Shown here one piece after another: positions 1 through 9,352 of a stretch of 64,000 nucleotides of DNA. A program made the translations under genes and the position numbers. Numbering within the stretch: position 1 is the stretch's first letter; each line of letters begins with the position of its first letter. The stretch comes from Nitrosarchaeum sp. GTDB lineage: Archaea > Thermoproteota > Nitrososphaeria > Nitrososphaerales > Nitrosopumilaceae. The notes below the pieces were generated by a model. That model saw nothing but the letters and a program-made list of their open reading frames with translations. It searched no databases and was not told the origin of the DNA. The DNA lies in contig NSIR01000001.1 of NCBI GenBank assembly GCA_002737445.1, positions 1-64,000 of the forward strand. Direction: 5' to 3'.

Positions 1-65
1 ATTGCTCTTGGAGACTCATTTCTTGGTAAAATTACAGTTCCTAGTTTTAGTTTAGATATTCCCAA
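1..65 (-). CDS. Probable A/V-type ATP synthase subunit I, N-terminal fragment (runs off the left edge)
   Basis: Only about 21 codons are inside the window. Reading the minus strand from a TTG at 65-63 gives a product beginning MGISKLKLG and continuing TVILPRNESPRA. This looks like the N terminus of the membrane stator subunit I (subunit a) of archaeal ATP synthases, which carries the proton half-channel. A weak AGGA lies just upstream. The position, divergent from the ATP synthase operon, supports the call, but the fragment is too short for certainty. The plus strand is also open here to 90; that frame has no recognisable product and I regard it as a shadow. Confidence 0.35.
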   Translation of the reverse strand, partial: MGISKLKLGTVILPRNESPRA

Positions 66-127
66 GATAATCCTGTGTTATTTTATTTAGTTTAATATCT
101 TTCTGAAATCAGGCTTTTTTCCAAACA

Positions 128-135
128 TATAAAAT
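128..135 (+). promoter_or_regulatory. TATA box of the ATP synthase operon
   Basis: TATAAAAT lies about 27 bp before the TTG start of the E subunit. That spacing is what an archaeal TBP/TFB promoter giving a leaderless mRNA would show. No Shine-Dalgarno sequence precedes the TTG. Confidence 0.6.
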
Positions 136-158
136 CTGTTCTAAGTATTTGGCTTTCA

Positions 159-758
159 TTGGTATCTAATTTTGCATTAGAAGAAACAATTGATAAAATT
201 CTTCATAACAATGAAAAGAGTGTATTATCTAATATTCAATCAGGCTTTATAGAATCACAAAAAACACTTGATAATGCAATTCCTAAATTAGAGCAAGAAT
301 TCGATAAAATTATTTCTGATGGCAAAAAAGAAGCTGACAAGATTGAAAAACAAATCATTGGCAGTTCTGATTTAGAAGCAAGAAACAAACAACTTTTGGC
401 ATTGGAAATAGCAATTGATAAGGTATTTACAAAAGCAATAGATCAAATTTCAAATATGACTAAATCTGATGATTATTCTAATTTAATCAAATCTTTACTA
501 GAAGAATCAACTCAAATTTTAGGTACAACTAACGTTATAGTTAATACTAATTCTAAAGATAAGACTATAGTTCAAAATTTATTATCTAAATATCCTGGTG
601 CAGAATTATCTTCAGATACAATTGATTGTCTTGGTGGTATTACGGTAAAATCAAAAGATAGTACAATGAAATTTGATAATACTCTTGATGCAAGAATTCA
701 ACGCATGAAGCCTTTAATAAGGAAAGAAATTGCAAGCCAATTCGGAGTGGGTAATTAG
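159..758 (+). CDS. atpE: A/V-type ATP synthase subunit E (peripheral stalk)
   Basis: A protein of 199 residues. Subunit E is the helical stator arm that pairs with subunit H/G and binds the top of the A3B3 head. The N-terminal half (about 1-105) is highly charged, coiled-coil-forming helix rich in Lys, Glu and Asp. The C-terminal part (about 106-199) is the globular domain that caps the head, ending in a DARIQRMKPLIRKEIA segment typical of the family. The TTG start is chosen because a TATA box sits about 27 bp upstream. The stop directly abuts the ATG of atpA, so the two are cotranscribed and probably translationally coupled. Identification rests on the fold pattern plus operon position. Confidence 0.85.
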   Translation: MVSNFALEETIDKILHNNEKSVLSNIQSGFIESQKTLDNAIPKLEQEFDKIISDGKKEADKIEKQIIGSSDLEARNKQLLALEIAIDKVFTKAIDQISNMTKSDDYSNLIKSLLEESTQILGTTNVIVNTNSKDKTIVQNLLSKYPGAELSSDTIDCLGGITVKSKDSTMKFDNTLDARIQRMKPLIRKEIASQFGVGN

Positions 759-2537
759 ATGGCAGCTAAAGGTAGAATTGTTTGGGTAAGCGGTCCTGCA
801 GTTAGGGCTGATGGCATGTCTGATGCAAAAATGTATGAGACTGTAGTTGTTGGCAACTCAAAATTAGTAGGTGAAGTTATTCGTTTAACCGGCGATGTTG
901 CATTTATTCAAGTTTATGAATCAACAAGTGGACTAAAACCTGGTGAACCAGTCATTGGTACCGGAAACCCACTAAGTGTTTTATTAGGTCCTGGTATCAT
1001 TGGACAAATTTATGATGGAATTCAAAGACCATTAAAAGAATTATCTAAAGTTTCTGGCTCATTTATTGGTAAAGGCATAACTACAACTCCAGTAGATATG
1101 ACAAAAAAATATCATTTTGTTCCAACTGTAAGTAATGGTGATCAAGTAGAAGCTGGTAGTGTAATTGGTACTGTCAAAGAGACAGACCTGATTGAGAATT
1201 CTATCATGGTTCCACCGGATCATCCTGGAGGAAAGATTTCAAATATGGTAAGTGAAGGAGATTATAATTTAGAAACCGTACTAGCTACCACCGAAAAAAA
1301 TGGACAAACCAATTCCCTTAAAATGTATCATAGATGGCCAGTTAGAAAACCAAGACCATACAAAAATAGATACGATCCAACAATTCCACTTATTACAGGA
1401 CAGCGTGTTATTGACACATTTTTCCCAATTGCAAAAGGTGGCACTGGTTCTATTCCAGGTGCTTTTGGAACAGGAAAAACTGTTACATTACACCAAATTG
1501 CAAAATGGGCTGATTCACAAGTTGTAGTTTACATTGGATGTGGTGAAAGAGGAAATGAAATGACCGAAGTACTCGTTGAATTTCCACATCTTAAAGATCC
1601 GCGTAGTGGCAAACCACTTATGGATAGAACTGTTTTGGTTGCAAATACAAGTAACATGCCAGTAGCTGCAAGAGAAGCAAGTATTTACACCGGTGTTACA
1701 ATCGCTGAATATTATAGAGATATGGGCAAAGATGTTGTACTTGTAGCAGATTCTACTAGTCGATGGGCAGAATCACTTCGAGAAATGAGTGGAAGATTAG
1801 AAGAAATGCCAGCAGAAGAAGGGTATCCATCATATCTTGCATCAAGATTAGCAGAATTTTATGAAAGAGCAGGTCGTGTTAGAGCTATTGGAAGTCCTGA
1901 TCGTGATGGTTCAGTTACTTTGGTAGGAGCTGTTTCACCATCCGGTGGAGATTTTACTGAACCCGTAACAACACACACAATGAGATTTATCAAAACATTT
2001 TGGGCTTTGGATGCAAAACTTGCTTACTCTAGACATTACCCTTCAATTAACTGGATGAATAGTTATTCAGGTTATCTTGGAGATATTGCAAAATGGTGGG
2101 GTGAAAATATCAGTCAAGATTGGCTTTCTCTTAGAAGTGAAGCTTATGGTGTTTTACAAAGAGAAGATACACTAAAAGAAATTGTCAGACTCTTAGGTCC
2201 TGAAGCATTACCTGATGAAGAAAAATTAATTCTTGAAGTTGCAAGAATGCTAAAGATTGGTCTCTTACAACAAAATTCTTTTGATGATGTTGATACTTAT
2301 TGTAGTCCAGAAAAACAATACAAATTACTAAAATTACTCGTTGAATTTTACAGAAGAGGTCAACAAGCATTAAAAGAAGGTGCATTATTATCTGATATTC
2401 GTGCAATGCCAATAGTTACCACATTACTTAAAGCAAGAATGGATATCAAAGACAATGAAATGCCAAAATTAGATTCTTTAGATATAACTATGAAAGAGCA
2501 ATTCAAAGCTATTACAGGAGTTAAAATTACAAATTGA
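759..2537 (+). CDS. atpA: A/V-type ATP synthase catalytic subunit A
   Basis: A protein of 592 residues, normal for archaeal catalytic A subunits. It hydrolyses or makes ATP in the A1 head. Visible features are the N-terminal beta-barrel (starting [13 protein letters not shown]), the A-type non-homologous insert (about 110-200, with [10 protein letters not shown]), the P-loop GAFGTGKT near residue 234, the [11 protein letters not shown] segment with the catalytic Glu, and the [19 protein letters not shown] region. It follows atpE with no gap and overlaps the next gene by 4 bases (ATTGA), so E-A-B form one translational unit. This is a near-certain assignment. Confidence 0.98.
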   Translation: MAAKGRIVWVSGPAVRADGMSDAKMYETVVVGNSKLVGEVIRLTGDVAFIQVYESTSGLKPGEPVIGTGNPLSVLLGPGIIGQIYDGIQRPLKELSKVSGSFIGKGITTTPVDMTKKYHFVPTVSNGDQVEAGSVIGTVKETDLIENSIMVPPDHPGGKISNMVSEGDYNLETVLATTEKNGQTNSLKMYHRWPVRKPRPYKNRYDPTIPLITGQRVIDTFFPIAKGGTGSIPGAFGTGKTVTLHQIAKWADSQVVVYIGCGERGNEMTEVLVEFPHLKDPRSGKPLMDRTVLVANTSNMPVAAREASIYTGVTIAEYYRDMGKDVVLVADSTSRWAESLREMSGRLEEMPAEEGYPSYLASRLAEFYERAGRVRAIGSPDRDGSVTLVGAVSPSGGDFTEPVTTHTMRFIKTFWALDAKLAYSRHYPSINWMNSYSGYLGDIAKWWGENISQDWLSLRSEAYGVLQREDTLKEIVRLLGPEALPDEEKLILEVARMLKIGLLQQNSFDDVDTYCSPEKQYKLLKLLVEFYRRGQQALKEGALLSDIRAMPIVTTLLKARMDIKDNEMPKLDSLDITMKEQFKAITGVKITN

Positions 2538-3919
2538 CATCTCAAGGTGGAGTTCAATACAGTAAGATTGCAGAAATTAAAGGTCCACTAGTTGTAGTTG
2601 ATGATGTTGAAAATGCAGCATTTGATGAACTTGTAGAAATTGAAACTAAAGAAGGAGAAAGAAGATTAGGTAAAGTTCTTGAAGTTGGAAATGGTAAAGC
2701 AATAGTTCAGGTATTTGAGGGAACTTCCGGATTATCTATTTCTGGTACTAGTGCAAAATTTGTAGGCAAACTCATGGAAATGCCTGTTTCAAAAGAAGTA
2801 CTTGGTAGAGTATTTGATGGACTAGGTAGACCAAAAGATGGACTACCAGATCCAATCGCTGATAAATTTATTGATATTAACGGAGAACCAATGAATCCAG
2901 AACAACGTGAATATCCAAAAGATTTCATTCAAACAGGCGTTTCTGTTATTGATGGAATGATTACTCTAGTACGAGGACAAAAACTACCAATATTTTCTGG
3001 TTCTGGTATGTCTCATAACATTCTTGCAGCACAAATTGCAAGACAGGCAAATGTTGTTGGTACAAAAGACGATTTTGCAGTAGTATTTGCAGCAATTGGT
3101 GTACAATACAGTGAAGCAGAATATTTTAGAAGAAGTCTCGAAGAATCAGGTGCACTAAAAAGAAGTGTTCTGTTTTTAAATACAGCAGATGATCCTGCAA
3201 TTGAAAGAATTATCACTCCACGTGTAGCACTAACTGTTGCAGAATATTTGGCATTTGATCTTGGAATGCACGTTCTTGTTATACTCACTGATATGACAAA
3301 TTATGCAGAAGCACTAAGAGAAATTAGTGCAGCAAGAGAGGAAGTTCCAGGAAGAAAAGGTTATCCGGGTTATCTTTACACTGATCTTTCAACAATTTAT
3401 GAAAGAGCAGGAAAATTAAATGGAAGAAAAGGTAGTGTTACTCAAGTTCCAATTTTATCAATGCCGTCAGATGATATCACTCATCCAATTCCTGATCTTA
3501 CTGGATACATTACAGAAGGTCAAGTTGTATTAGGACGAGATTTATTTAGACAAGGTGTTTACCCACCAATCAATATTTTGATGAGTCTAAGTAGATTAAT
3601 GAAAGATGGAATAGGTGAAGGAAGTACAAGAGCAGATCACAGTGAAGTTTCTAATCAAGTTTATGATGCATACTCTAGATCACAAGAAGTGAGAGCACTA
3701 GCTGGAATTGTAGGTAAAGCTGGTTTAACCGATATTGATTTGAAATACATGGAAGTAGGTGATATGTTTGAAAAAGAATTTCTTACCCAAGTAACTGATG
3801 AAAATAGAACAATCGAAGAAACTCTAAATCTTTTATGGAAAATCGTTTCAAAACTTCCAAAGAATGAAATTACAAAAATTAAAGATAAATACATCGATCA
3901 ATATTATCAGGGAAAATAG
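2534..3919 (+). CDS. atpB: A/V-type ATP synthase regulatory subunit B
   Basis: A protein of 461 residues, the non-catalytic nucleotide-binding partner of subunit A in the A3B3 hexamer. The usual P-loop is replaced by the B-type sequence around FSGSGMSHN, followed by [15 protein letters not shown] and the [21 protein letters not shown] segment, all typical of archaeal B subunits. The TTG start overlaps the atpA stop by 4 bases, indicating translational coupling. Four bases separate its stop from the atpD start. Confidence 0.97.
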   Translation: MTSQGGVQYSKIAEIKGPLVVVDDVENAAFDELVEIETKEGERRLGKVLEVGNGKAIVQVFEGTSGLSISGTSAKFVGKLMEMPVSKEVLGRVFDGLGRPKDGLPDPIADKFIDINGEPMNPEQREYPKDFIQTGVSVIDGMITLVRGQKLPIFSGSGMSHNILAAQIARQANVVGTKDDFAVVFAAIGVQYSEAEYFRRSLEESGALKRSVLFLNTADDPAIERIITPRVALTVAEYLAFDLGMHVLVILTDMTNYAEALREISAAREEVPGRKGYPGYLYTDLSTIYERAGKLNGRKGSVTQVPILSMPSDDITHPIPDLTGYITEGQVVLGRDLFRQGVYPPINILMSLSRLMKDGIGEGSTRADHSEVSNQVYDAYSRSQEVRALAGIVGKAGLTDIDLKYMEVGDMFEKEFLTQVTDENRTIEETLNLLWKIVSKLPKNEITKIKDKYIDQYYQGK

Positions 3920-3923
3920 TAAA

Positions 3924-4556
3924 ATGTCATTTGGACAAAATGCAGTTGCTACAAAAATTGAATTATTAAAATATAAAAAATCTAGTCAAGTTGCAACAAT
4001 GGTTCAGAAAATTTTAGATGATAAACGTAAAGTTCTTTTAAAAAATATTGAAGAAATGATTGATGAAGCTTCTAAAGCAAGAGGTGGAATTTGGGATCCA
4101 TTACAAGATATTTACAAATCTGTAAATGAAGCATACCTTGCATTAGGAACCAACACGGTTGATTCCGTGGCTGAATCTACCCCTGCTGTAATGCAAGTCG
4201 ATGTACATATACGTAGAGTTGTAGATGTTAAAATCCCAACACTTACAGTTACAGAAAAAGATACAAAATCAATGCCATATGGATTTGCTGATACAAATTC
4301 ATCAATAGATCGAGCAGCAAAACAAATTAAAGAATTACTTCCAAAAATTTGTAAAGCCGCAGAATATGAAAATTCTATTTTTAGCCTTGCAAAAGCACTA
4401 GAAAAGACACAAAAATTACTTAATGCACTAGAAAATGTCATTATTCCACAATATCAGCAAAAAATTAGATTCATTCTTTCAACTCTTGAAGAAAGAGAAA
4501 GAGAAGAATTCGCAAAGTTAAAAAAAGTCAAAGCTAAGATGGTAAGTAGGAAATAA
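3924..4556 (+). CDS. atpD: A/V-type ATP synthase subunit D (central rotor shaft)
   Basis: A protein of 210 residues, usual for the family. Subunit D is the coiled-coil central axle that turns inside the A3B3 head. The two long terminal helices are visible (about 1-60, and about 145-210 with many Lys and Glu). The open frame extends further upstream, but the ATG at 3924 (MSFGQNAVATKIELL) is chosen because it gives the usual family N terminus and avoids a long overlap with atpB. Its stop overlaps the next small ATG by one base (TAATG). Confidence 0.93.
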   Translation: MSFGQNAVATKIELLKYKKSSQVATMVQKILDDKRKVLLKNIEEMIDEASKARGGIWDPLQDIYKSVNEAYLALGTNTVDSVAESTPAVMQVDVHIRRVVDVKIPTLTVTEKDTKSMPYGFADTNSSIDRAAKQIKELLPKICKAAEYENSIFSLAKALEKTQKLLNALENVIIPQYQQKIRFILSTLEEREREEFAKLKKVKAKMVSRK

Positions 4557-4687
4557 TGACAAAAGAAGAAATAAAAAAAATAGTTGAAAATTCTAAGAAA
4601 GTATTAGAACAGGATCATGAAAATTTTGCTAAATCAATAAAAAGTGATTTGGCATTATTCAAAAAGAAAACATTAGATCAAATTTAA
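4556..4687 (+). CDS. Small charged helical protein in the ATP synthase operon (43 aa)
   Basis: An ATG overlapping the atpD stop by one base opens a 43-codon frame beginning MTKEEIKKIVENSKK and ending KKKTLDQI. The product is very rich in Lys and Glu, has no Cys or membrane segment, and should form one amphipathic helix. The TAATG junction makes translation after atpD likely, and an independent promoter for atpK starts just after its stop. I do not recognise it as a named subunit. It is far shorter than archaeal H (about 100 residues) or F. It could be a small accessory or stalk factor; function is unknown. Confidence 0.6.
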   Translation: MTKEEIKKIVENSKKVLEQDHENFAKSIKSDLALFKKKTLDQI

Positions 4688-4706
4688 TATTAAAACATCA
4701 TCATGA

Positions 4707-4715
4707 TTTAAATAT
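4707..4715 (+). promoter_or_regulatory. TATA-like box of atpK
   Basis: TTTAAATAT is centred about 29 bp before the ATG of the proteolipid gene, with no ribosome-binding site before the ATG. This suggests a separate, leaderless and perhaps stronger transcript for the ring subunit, which is needed in many copies per enzyme. Confidence 0.5.
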
Positions 4716-4739
4716 GGAACTAGAAAAGTTGCTACGTAT

Positions 4740-5048
4740 ATGAAACATATAGTATTGCTACTTTTGGTAGCAGTTGCAATATCTGCAACTGGATTTTCTG
4801 GACTTGCATATGCTCAGGAAGATTCAGTAGCAAGTAGTGCGAACTCTATGAAGCTTTTAGGTGCAGGTTTAGCCTTTGGTTTGGCTGCAGCTGGAGCTGG
4901 TATAGGTTTGGGTCAAGTAGGTGCTGCAGGTCTTGCAGTAATTAGTGAAAACCCAGCATTACAATCCAAAGTATTCATTTTCGTAGGTATGGTTGAATCA
5001 ATTGCTATCTATGGTATAGTAATGATGTTTATCATCTTGGGACAATAA
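4740..5048 (+). CDS. atpK: A/V-type ATP synthase proteolipid subunit K (c ring)
   Basis: A protein of 102 residues with a cleavable-looking signal segment (about 1-25, ending GLAYAQ) followed by two membrane helices. Helix 1 is the glycine/alanine-rich GAGLAFGLAAAGAGIGLGQ. Helix 2 carries the ion-binding carboxylate Glu86 in VGMVESIAIYG. This is the rotor ring subunit that couples ion flow to rotation. A single hairpin with Glu in helix 2 is the simple c-type arrangement. A T-rich stretch after the stop (about 5056-5078) may end transcription. C and F subunits are not found in this window. Confidence 0.95.
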   Translation: MKHIVLLLLVAVAISATGFSGLAYAQEDSVASSANSMKLLGAGLAFGLAAAGAGIGLGQVGAAGLAVISENPALQSKVFIFVGMVESIAIYGIVMMFIILGQ

Positions 5049-5080
5049 ATTCTAAATTTCTTCTTTTTACAATTTTTAGT

Positions 5081-5542
5081 TTAATTATATTTTAATTTGT
5101 TAACATCTAATACTCTAGCACAATATCTGCATTTGAGTACCCTTCCTTCTTTATCAATTACATCCATTACAGATTCAATATGTTCAGTGCTGTTTGTAAT
5201 ACAATCTGGATTTGAACAACGGAAAATTCTGTCTATTTCATTTGGAAGTGAAACTCTTCTTTTTTCAACTAATTTGTAATCTTTAATAATATTGATAGTT
5301 GCCTTTGGAGCAATCACCGCTAGCTTGTTTGTATCATCATCTTTTAGAAATTTATTCTCTACTTTGATGATATCTTTTTTCTTGAATTTTCCACTAGGTA
5401 CGTTAAGAGCAATAGTTATGAGACTTCCATCCTTTCCATCAATCCTCAATGCATTTAAAACCTGAAGACCTTTTCCCTCATCAATATGATCCAGAACTGT
5501 TCCTTCCTTAATTCGTCGAACCATAAGTTCAGACTCTTGCAT
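5081..5542 (-). CDS. pyrI: Aspartate carbamoyltransferase regulatory subunit
   Basis: A protein of 153 residues from the chosen start, close to the family length of about 150. It binds nucleotide effectors and links catalytic trimers of PyrB in the first committed step of pyrimidine synthesis. The N-terminal allosteric domain begins VRRIKEGTVLDHI, and the C-terminal zinc domain shows RCSNPDCITN and LKCRYC, giving the four cysteines. The ATG at 5542 (MQESELMVRR) is preferred over an upstream ATG at 5563 because a TATA-like region lies about 30 bp before it. Transcribed divergently from pyrB. Confidence 0.93.
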   Translation of the reverse strand: MQESELMVRRIKEGTVLDHIDEGKGLQVLNALRIDGKDGSLITIALNVPSGKFKKKDIIKVENKFLKDDDTNKLAVIAPKATINIIKDYKLVEKRRVSLPNEIDRIFRCSNPDCITNSTEHIESVMDVIDKEGRVLKCRYCARVLDVNKLKYN

Positions 5543-5583
5543 CAGAATACTTTGTATAATCACCTGTATATATCATATAAAGA
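5543..5583. promoter_or_regulatory. Compact divergent promoter between pyrI and pyrB
   Basis: Only 41 bp separate the two starts. TATAAT at 5555-5560 lies about 27 bp before the pyrB ATG. On the other strand TTATATGATATATA (about 5580-5567) lies about 30 bp before the pyrI ATG. The two core promoters therefore overlap almost completely, so TBP/TFB binding for one may exclude the other. Confidence 0.5.
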
Positions 5584-6513
5584 ATGAACGAGTTCTATCA
5601 AAAAGACATAATTTCAATCAAGGATTTTGACAAGGCTCAACTTGAACAAATCTTTGTATCTACTGAAAAAATAATGAAACTAAATCCTATAGAAAGACGG
5701 GAAATTTGTAAAGGAAATACACTGGGTTATCTATTTTATGAACCAAGTACAAGAACACGCCTTAGTTTTGATGCTGCTATGGCATCTGTTGGTGGTAATT
5801 CTTTGGGAATTTCCAATATCTCAACATCATCTACACAAAAAGGTGAAAGTCTTGCAGATACTGTAAAAATAATGTCGATTTATTCTGATGTACTTGTATT
5901 ACGACATCCTCTTGATGGCTCAAGTAGATTTGCATCTGAAGTTTCTTCAAAACCAGTTATCAATGCTGGAAGTGGAACAGAAGAACATCCAACACAAGCC
6001 ATACAAGATTTGTTTACAATAAGAAAAGAAAAGAAAAAGATCGATGGTCTCAAAATAGGAATTATTGGTGATCTAAAATATGGACGAACAGTTTATTCTC
6101 TTTTATATGGTCTTGGAAATTATGACGTTGATGTTCATTTAATTTCTCCTGAATCATTAAGAATTAGATCTGATTCTGTTTATGAAATAAAAAAGAAATT
6201 GTCTTTTACCGAATCTATTAACATTGAAGAATACATTGATGAACTTGATGTTCTTTATGTAACACGAATCCAAAAAGAAAGATTCCCTGATGAAGAAGAG
6301 TATCTCAAAGTAAAGGGAAGTTATGTGGTGGGGTTGGATTTATTGCAAAAGATGAAGGATGATTCTATTATTTTACATCCATTACCTAGATTAGATGAAA
6401 TTTCAACTGATGTTGATCATACAAAACATGCAAAATATTTTGAGCAAGCTGAATATGGAAAATACACTCGAGCAGCATTATTGGGATTAATTCTCAATGA
6501 AAATGGATTTTAA
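5584..6513 (+). CDS. pyrB: Aspartate carbamoyltransferase catalytic subunit
   Basis: A protein of 309 residues, the standard length. It joins carbamoyl phosphate and aspartate to make N-carbamoyl-aspartate in pyrimidine synthesis. The carbamoyl-phosphate site STRTRLSF is near residue 57, HPTQAIQDL near residue 138, and the aspartate-side HPLPRLDEI near residue 263. The subunit is classically catalytic as a trimer and regulated through PyrI, whose gene is divergently placed immediately upstream. Confidence 0.96.
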   Translation: MNEFYQKDIISIKDFDKAQLEQIFVSTEKIMKLNPIERREICKGNTLGYLFYEPSTRTRLSFDAAMASVGGNSLGISNISTSSTQKGESLADTVKIMSIYSDVLVLRHPLDGSSRFASEVSSKPVINAGSGTEEHPTQAIQDLFTIRKEKKKIDGLKIGIIGDLKYGRTVYSLLYGLGNYDVDVHLISPESLRIRSDSVYEIKKKLSFTESINIEEYIDELDVLYVTRIQKERFPDEEEYLKVKGSYVVGLDLLQKMKDDSIILHPLPRLDEISTDVDHTKHAKYFEQAEYGKYTRAALLGLILNENGF

Positions 6514-6586
6514 ATCATAAGATCTGGTTTTAATTAAAACTAATTCCGTATTCCATATATTTAGTCATATATGAAATAATAATAGT

Positions 6587-7297
6587 TTGACACTGACAAA
6601 AATTTTACCTATTTTTCCTTTGGATCTAGTATTATTTCCTAGACAAGAATTACCACTTAGAATTTTTGAACCAAGATACAAACAATTAGTTGATGACTGT
6701 ATGCTCGGTGATGGTCAATTCGGCGTATGTCTAATGGATGAAAACAATTCAATTAGTGGTTGGACAGCACCAAAATTAGTAGGTACTATTGCAAAGATAA
6801 CTAAATGTCAAGATGTTGAATTAGATGGAATGGAATTACACATTGAGACTATTGGTCGCAGTAAATTCAAAATACATGAAATAATTCCACCTTCATTAGC
6901 ACAGCCTTCCAATTATGATCCATATACCATAGAGGGTCATCAAAGTATTTCAGAATTACATGAAAAATTAGGAACCACAGAAAAAATGTACATTAGTGCT
7001 AAAGTTGAAATAATTCCTGAAATCGATGAGAATGTACCATTAGATAAATGGGAAAAATTGGTGGAAATGTGGAAAAATAAAATCGTTAGACAGGCATTAC
7101 CACAAACTGTTGAACCACACGCACTACATCATGTTCTGGAAAAATATTATCTTACTACAGAAATGCCTACAATTGATTACATCTATTCATTATCTGCACT
7201 TGGAGCCAAAGATCCAAATGAATTACAATCAATACTGGAAGCCAATAACATGGATGATTTGATTCAAAATGTTCAAGAATTACTGACAGTAAAATAA
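6587..7297 (+). CDS. Lon-protease N-terminal (LON substrate-binding) domain protein
   Basis: A protein of 236 residues that is essentially a stand-alone LON substrate-binding (PUA-like) domain. The N terminus ILPIFPLDLVLFPRQELPL and IFEPRYKQLVDD are hallmarks of the domain. No AAA ATPase or Ser-Lys protease domain follows, so it is not Lon itself. The role of these free-standing proteins is poorly known; adaptor or substrate-binding roles have been suggested. The TTG start has a TATA-like CATATATT (6554-6561) about 29 bp upstream and no Shine-Dalgarno. Confidence 0.85.
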   Translation: MTLTKILPIFPLDLVLFPRQELPLRIFEPRYKQLVDDCMLGDGQFGVCLMDENNSISGWTAPKLVGTIAKITKCQDVELDGMELHIETIGRSKFKIHEIIPPSLAQPSNYDPYTIEGHQSISELHEKLGTTEKMYISAKVEIIPEIDENVPLDKWEKLVEMWKNKIVRQALPQTVEPHALHHVLEKYYLTTEMPTIDYIYSLSALGAKDPNELQSILEANNMDDLIQNVQELLTVK

Positions 7298-7313
7298 TAG
7301 TACTTTATACAAA

Positions 7314-8690
7314 ATGATATTGTTATTATCAAAATTTGGAATATTTGTAATATCTGTATCGCTACTATTTCCACTATCTAATGTATATGGACATGGATTT
7401 GGAATTGATACAATTTCTTCAGTTGATGTGGCTGGAAAGAAAATTTCAATTTCAGTAGAACTCCCAATGACTTTTGAACAAACTGGTGAAAAACAAATTA
7501 CAATTACTGCAACTGAAAATGAAACAAAAGAAAATGCAAAAAATATCACATTCCTTATTGGTTTATTTCATGAAAACAAAATGATATTTAGAAACTATTT
7601 TTTTGCATCTGATGGAGTCATTCCAATTAAAATAAATTCTACACAAGATGGTGAGATTACAATTCATGGAGAGCAAGATTCTTTGTTAGGTGCATGGCAT
7701 GGAACAGAATCTAAACCAGTAATGATTTCTGGTCCTATTTTCAATTCAGGAGGATTGTATAATTTTGAAATTGAAGTAAGAACAATTGATGAGCCAACAA
7801 ACATAATTGAAAATTCTGGTGTTTACAATGCAGATCTGAGTATTGTAGATAGCACAGAATTTTTACAAAAAGACGCCGAAAATCAGGATGTAGAGTTTAA
7901 AATAAAATCATATTTTGATAATATTTCCAATTTTGAGTATGATCCTATTACCAAACAAGTAACATTTGAGATGCCTTTTGATTGGAGTGAAAAACAAATG
8001 TCACACATTCCAGTTGTACATGAAGAAGTACATTTTCCCAAGAATTTTGCTGAATTTATGTCTCCAAGTTATACAGGTAAAGCAAACGGAATTGACGTGT
8101 TTAAAGCATCAGTTACAATAGACGATTACACTGTAGATGATGAAAGAATAGTTCATTTTGTTTTATTACAGGATCATCTCAGATTCATAAAGAATCAACT
8201 ACAAAAATCCGGAGAACCATTACCTGATAAAATCACTTTTACTCTTTCTAGATCTGAAGATATAGGATTCCCATTAACTTCATTTACAAAAAGTGAAGAC
8301 TTTCAAGTGAATCTCTCATGGGATCCAATAGAAATTGCACCTGGCCAAAATACAAATTTTATCTTTACAATTCGAGATGGTAAAAGTGGAGACCCATTAC
8401 GTAATTCGGATTATACTTTTGTAATTATACAAAATGGTAAGGAGATTCATAAAACAACTGGAACAGCACAGGTCGGTGGAGAATTTGAACGATATGAATT
8501 TACCAAAGATCAAACAGGTTCAACAATTATTAGATTTGAAAACATTCGAAATACCGGTCAAGAAACTGATTTTGTAGTCGTTGTTGCTCCTGAATTTGGT
8601 ACTATTGCAATTATGATTTTATTTTCTACATTATTGGTAGTAGTTTTGGCATCAAGAAATCATTTTTCCAAAAACCTAATTTCTAATTAA
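7314..8690 (+). CDS. Secreted surface protein with PEFG-CTERM sorting tail
   Basis: A protein of 458 residues. Residues 1-26 form a signal peptide, after which the mature chain would start HGFGIDT. The ectodomain is beta-rich. The C terminus has the tripartite sorting tail PEFGTIAIMIL, a hydrophobic helix and a short basic end (RNHFSKN), which matches the thaumarchaeal PEFG-CTERM signal. The middle (LLGAWHG, MPFDWSE, HEEVHFPKNF) is paralogous to the protein at 18540-20186 (YLDAWTS, MPFNWD, HEEIHFPTSF). It is probably exported, trimmed and anchored at the S-layer. Function is unknown; the N-terminal His after cleavage could bind metal. Confidence 0.8.
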   Translation: MILLLSKFGIFVISVSLLFPLSNVYGHGFGIDTISSVDVAGKKISISVELPMTFEQTGEKQITITATENETKENAKNITFLIGLFHENKMIFRNYFFASDGVIPIKINSTQDGEITIHGEQDSLLGAWHGTESKPVMISGPIFNSGGLYNFEIEVRTIDEPTNIIENSGVYNADLSIVDSTEFLQKDAENQDVEFKIKSYFDNISNFEYDPITKQVTFEMPFDWSEKQMSHIPVVHEEVHFPKNFAEFMSPSYTGKANGIDVFKASVTIDDYTVDDERIVHFVLLQDHLRFIKNQLQKSGEPLPDKITFTLSRSEDIGFPLTSFTKSEDFQVNLSWDPIEIAPGQNTNFIFTIRDGKSGDPLRNSDYTFVIIQNGKEIHKTTGTAQVGGEFERYEFTKDQTGSTIIRFENIRNTGQETDFVVVVAPEFGTIAIMILFSTLLVVVLASRNHFSKNLISN

Positions 8691-8781
8691 TTTTATAATG
8701 TTACCAATTTTACAAATGGTAAGCGATATTACAGAAAAAATAGAGTGTAAAGCAGACAAATATGTGTAAGACAATGAATCA

Positions 8782-8952
8782 TTATCCAATTACTACATTT
8801 TTTGATTTAATAAGATCACACTCTAGATGAATTGAATCATCTACGTACTTATGACATTTGTTACATTCATATTTTATAGGTTGTCCACAAACAATACAGT
8901 ATTTTTTGACGTGCAGTAAAGTGCCACATTGTCTACATGCATCAACTCTCAT
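8782..8952 (-). CDS. Small double zinc-ribbon protein (56 aa)
   Basis: A minus-strand ATG at 8952 opens 56 codons. The product has three CxxC pairs: CRQC near residue 6, CIVC near residue 19 and CNKC near residue 30, with a further Cys near 45. That fits one or two zinc ribbons. There is no other domain. Such miniature zinc ribbons are common in these archaea and are usually of unknown function. The density of CxxC motifs makes coding likely. It stands in an otherwise gene-poor gap (8691-8998). Confidence 0.6.
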   Translation of the reverse strand: MRVDACRQCGTLLHVKKYCIVCGQPIKYECNKCHKYVDDSIHLECDLIKSKNVVIG

Positions 8953-8998
8953 ATTATATTCCGATTGTTATCATTGATGCTGTAACGTACATTGTACA

Positions 8999-9223
8999 TT
9001 ATGAGATGTTTACAAGCAATTTTTTCTTTTCTGACAAGAATTTTTCTGCCAATAACAATAGTTCTGTAACGGTTTCAGTTTTAGATTTTAGTGTAATTGA
9101 ATGATTTTTGTTAAATGATGTTGTTGAATCATTTATCTCTATTCTAATTTCATTTAACTCGTTATTTTCATTTTCCATTTGTATTTCCCCGTTTTCATGG
9201 TAAGGTGAGTTTTTGCTCACCAT
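8999..9223 (-). CDS. Small acidic hypothetical protein
   Basis: A frame of 74 residues from an ATG at 9223. An internal ATG at 9178 (MENENNELNEIRIEI) gives a more compact 59-residue product and may be the true start. The protein is hydrophilic and ends in a helix with LLLLAEKFLSEKKKLL. No motif is recognised. Length, composition and isolation support a genuine small gene, but not strongly. Confidence 0.4.
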   Translation of the reverse strand: MVSKNSPYHENGEIQMENENNELNEIRIEINDSTTSFNKNHSITLKSKTETVTELLLLAEKFLSEKKKLLVNIS

Positions 9224-9352
9224 ACCAATGTCAGATTATGTGCACTCATGCACTCTTCTAAGAATACGTGTTATTAATAAATCTTTAAAATTTAATAATT
9301 AATAAGATAAATCAATAATTATTTAATAAAATATAAATAGCCTATATCAAAT

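Noticed and set aside
1-90. Plus-strand open frame running off the left edge
   Set aside because: Its translation shows no recognisable protein, and the opposite strand reads as the N terminus of an ATPase subunit I-like protein.
2185-2557. Minus-strand ORFs inside atpA
   Set aside because: They lie antisense to strongly conserved codons and have no plausible product.
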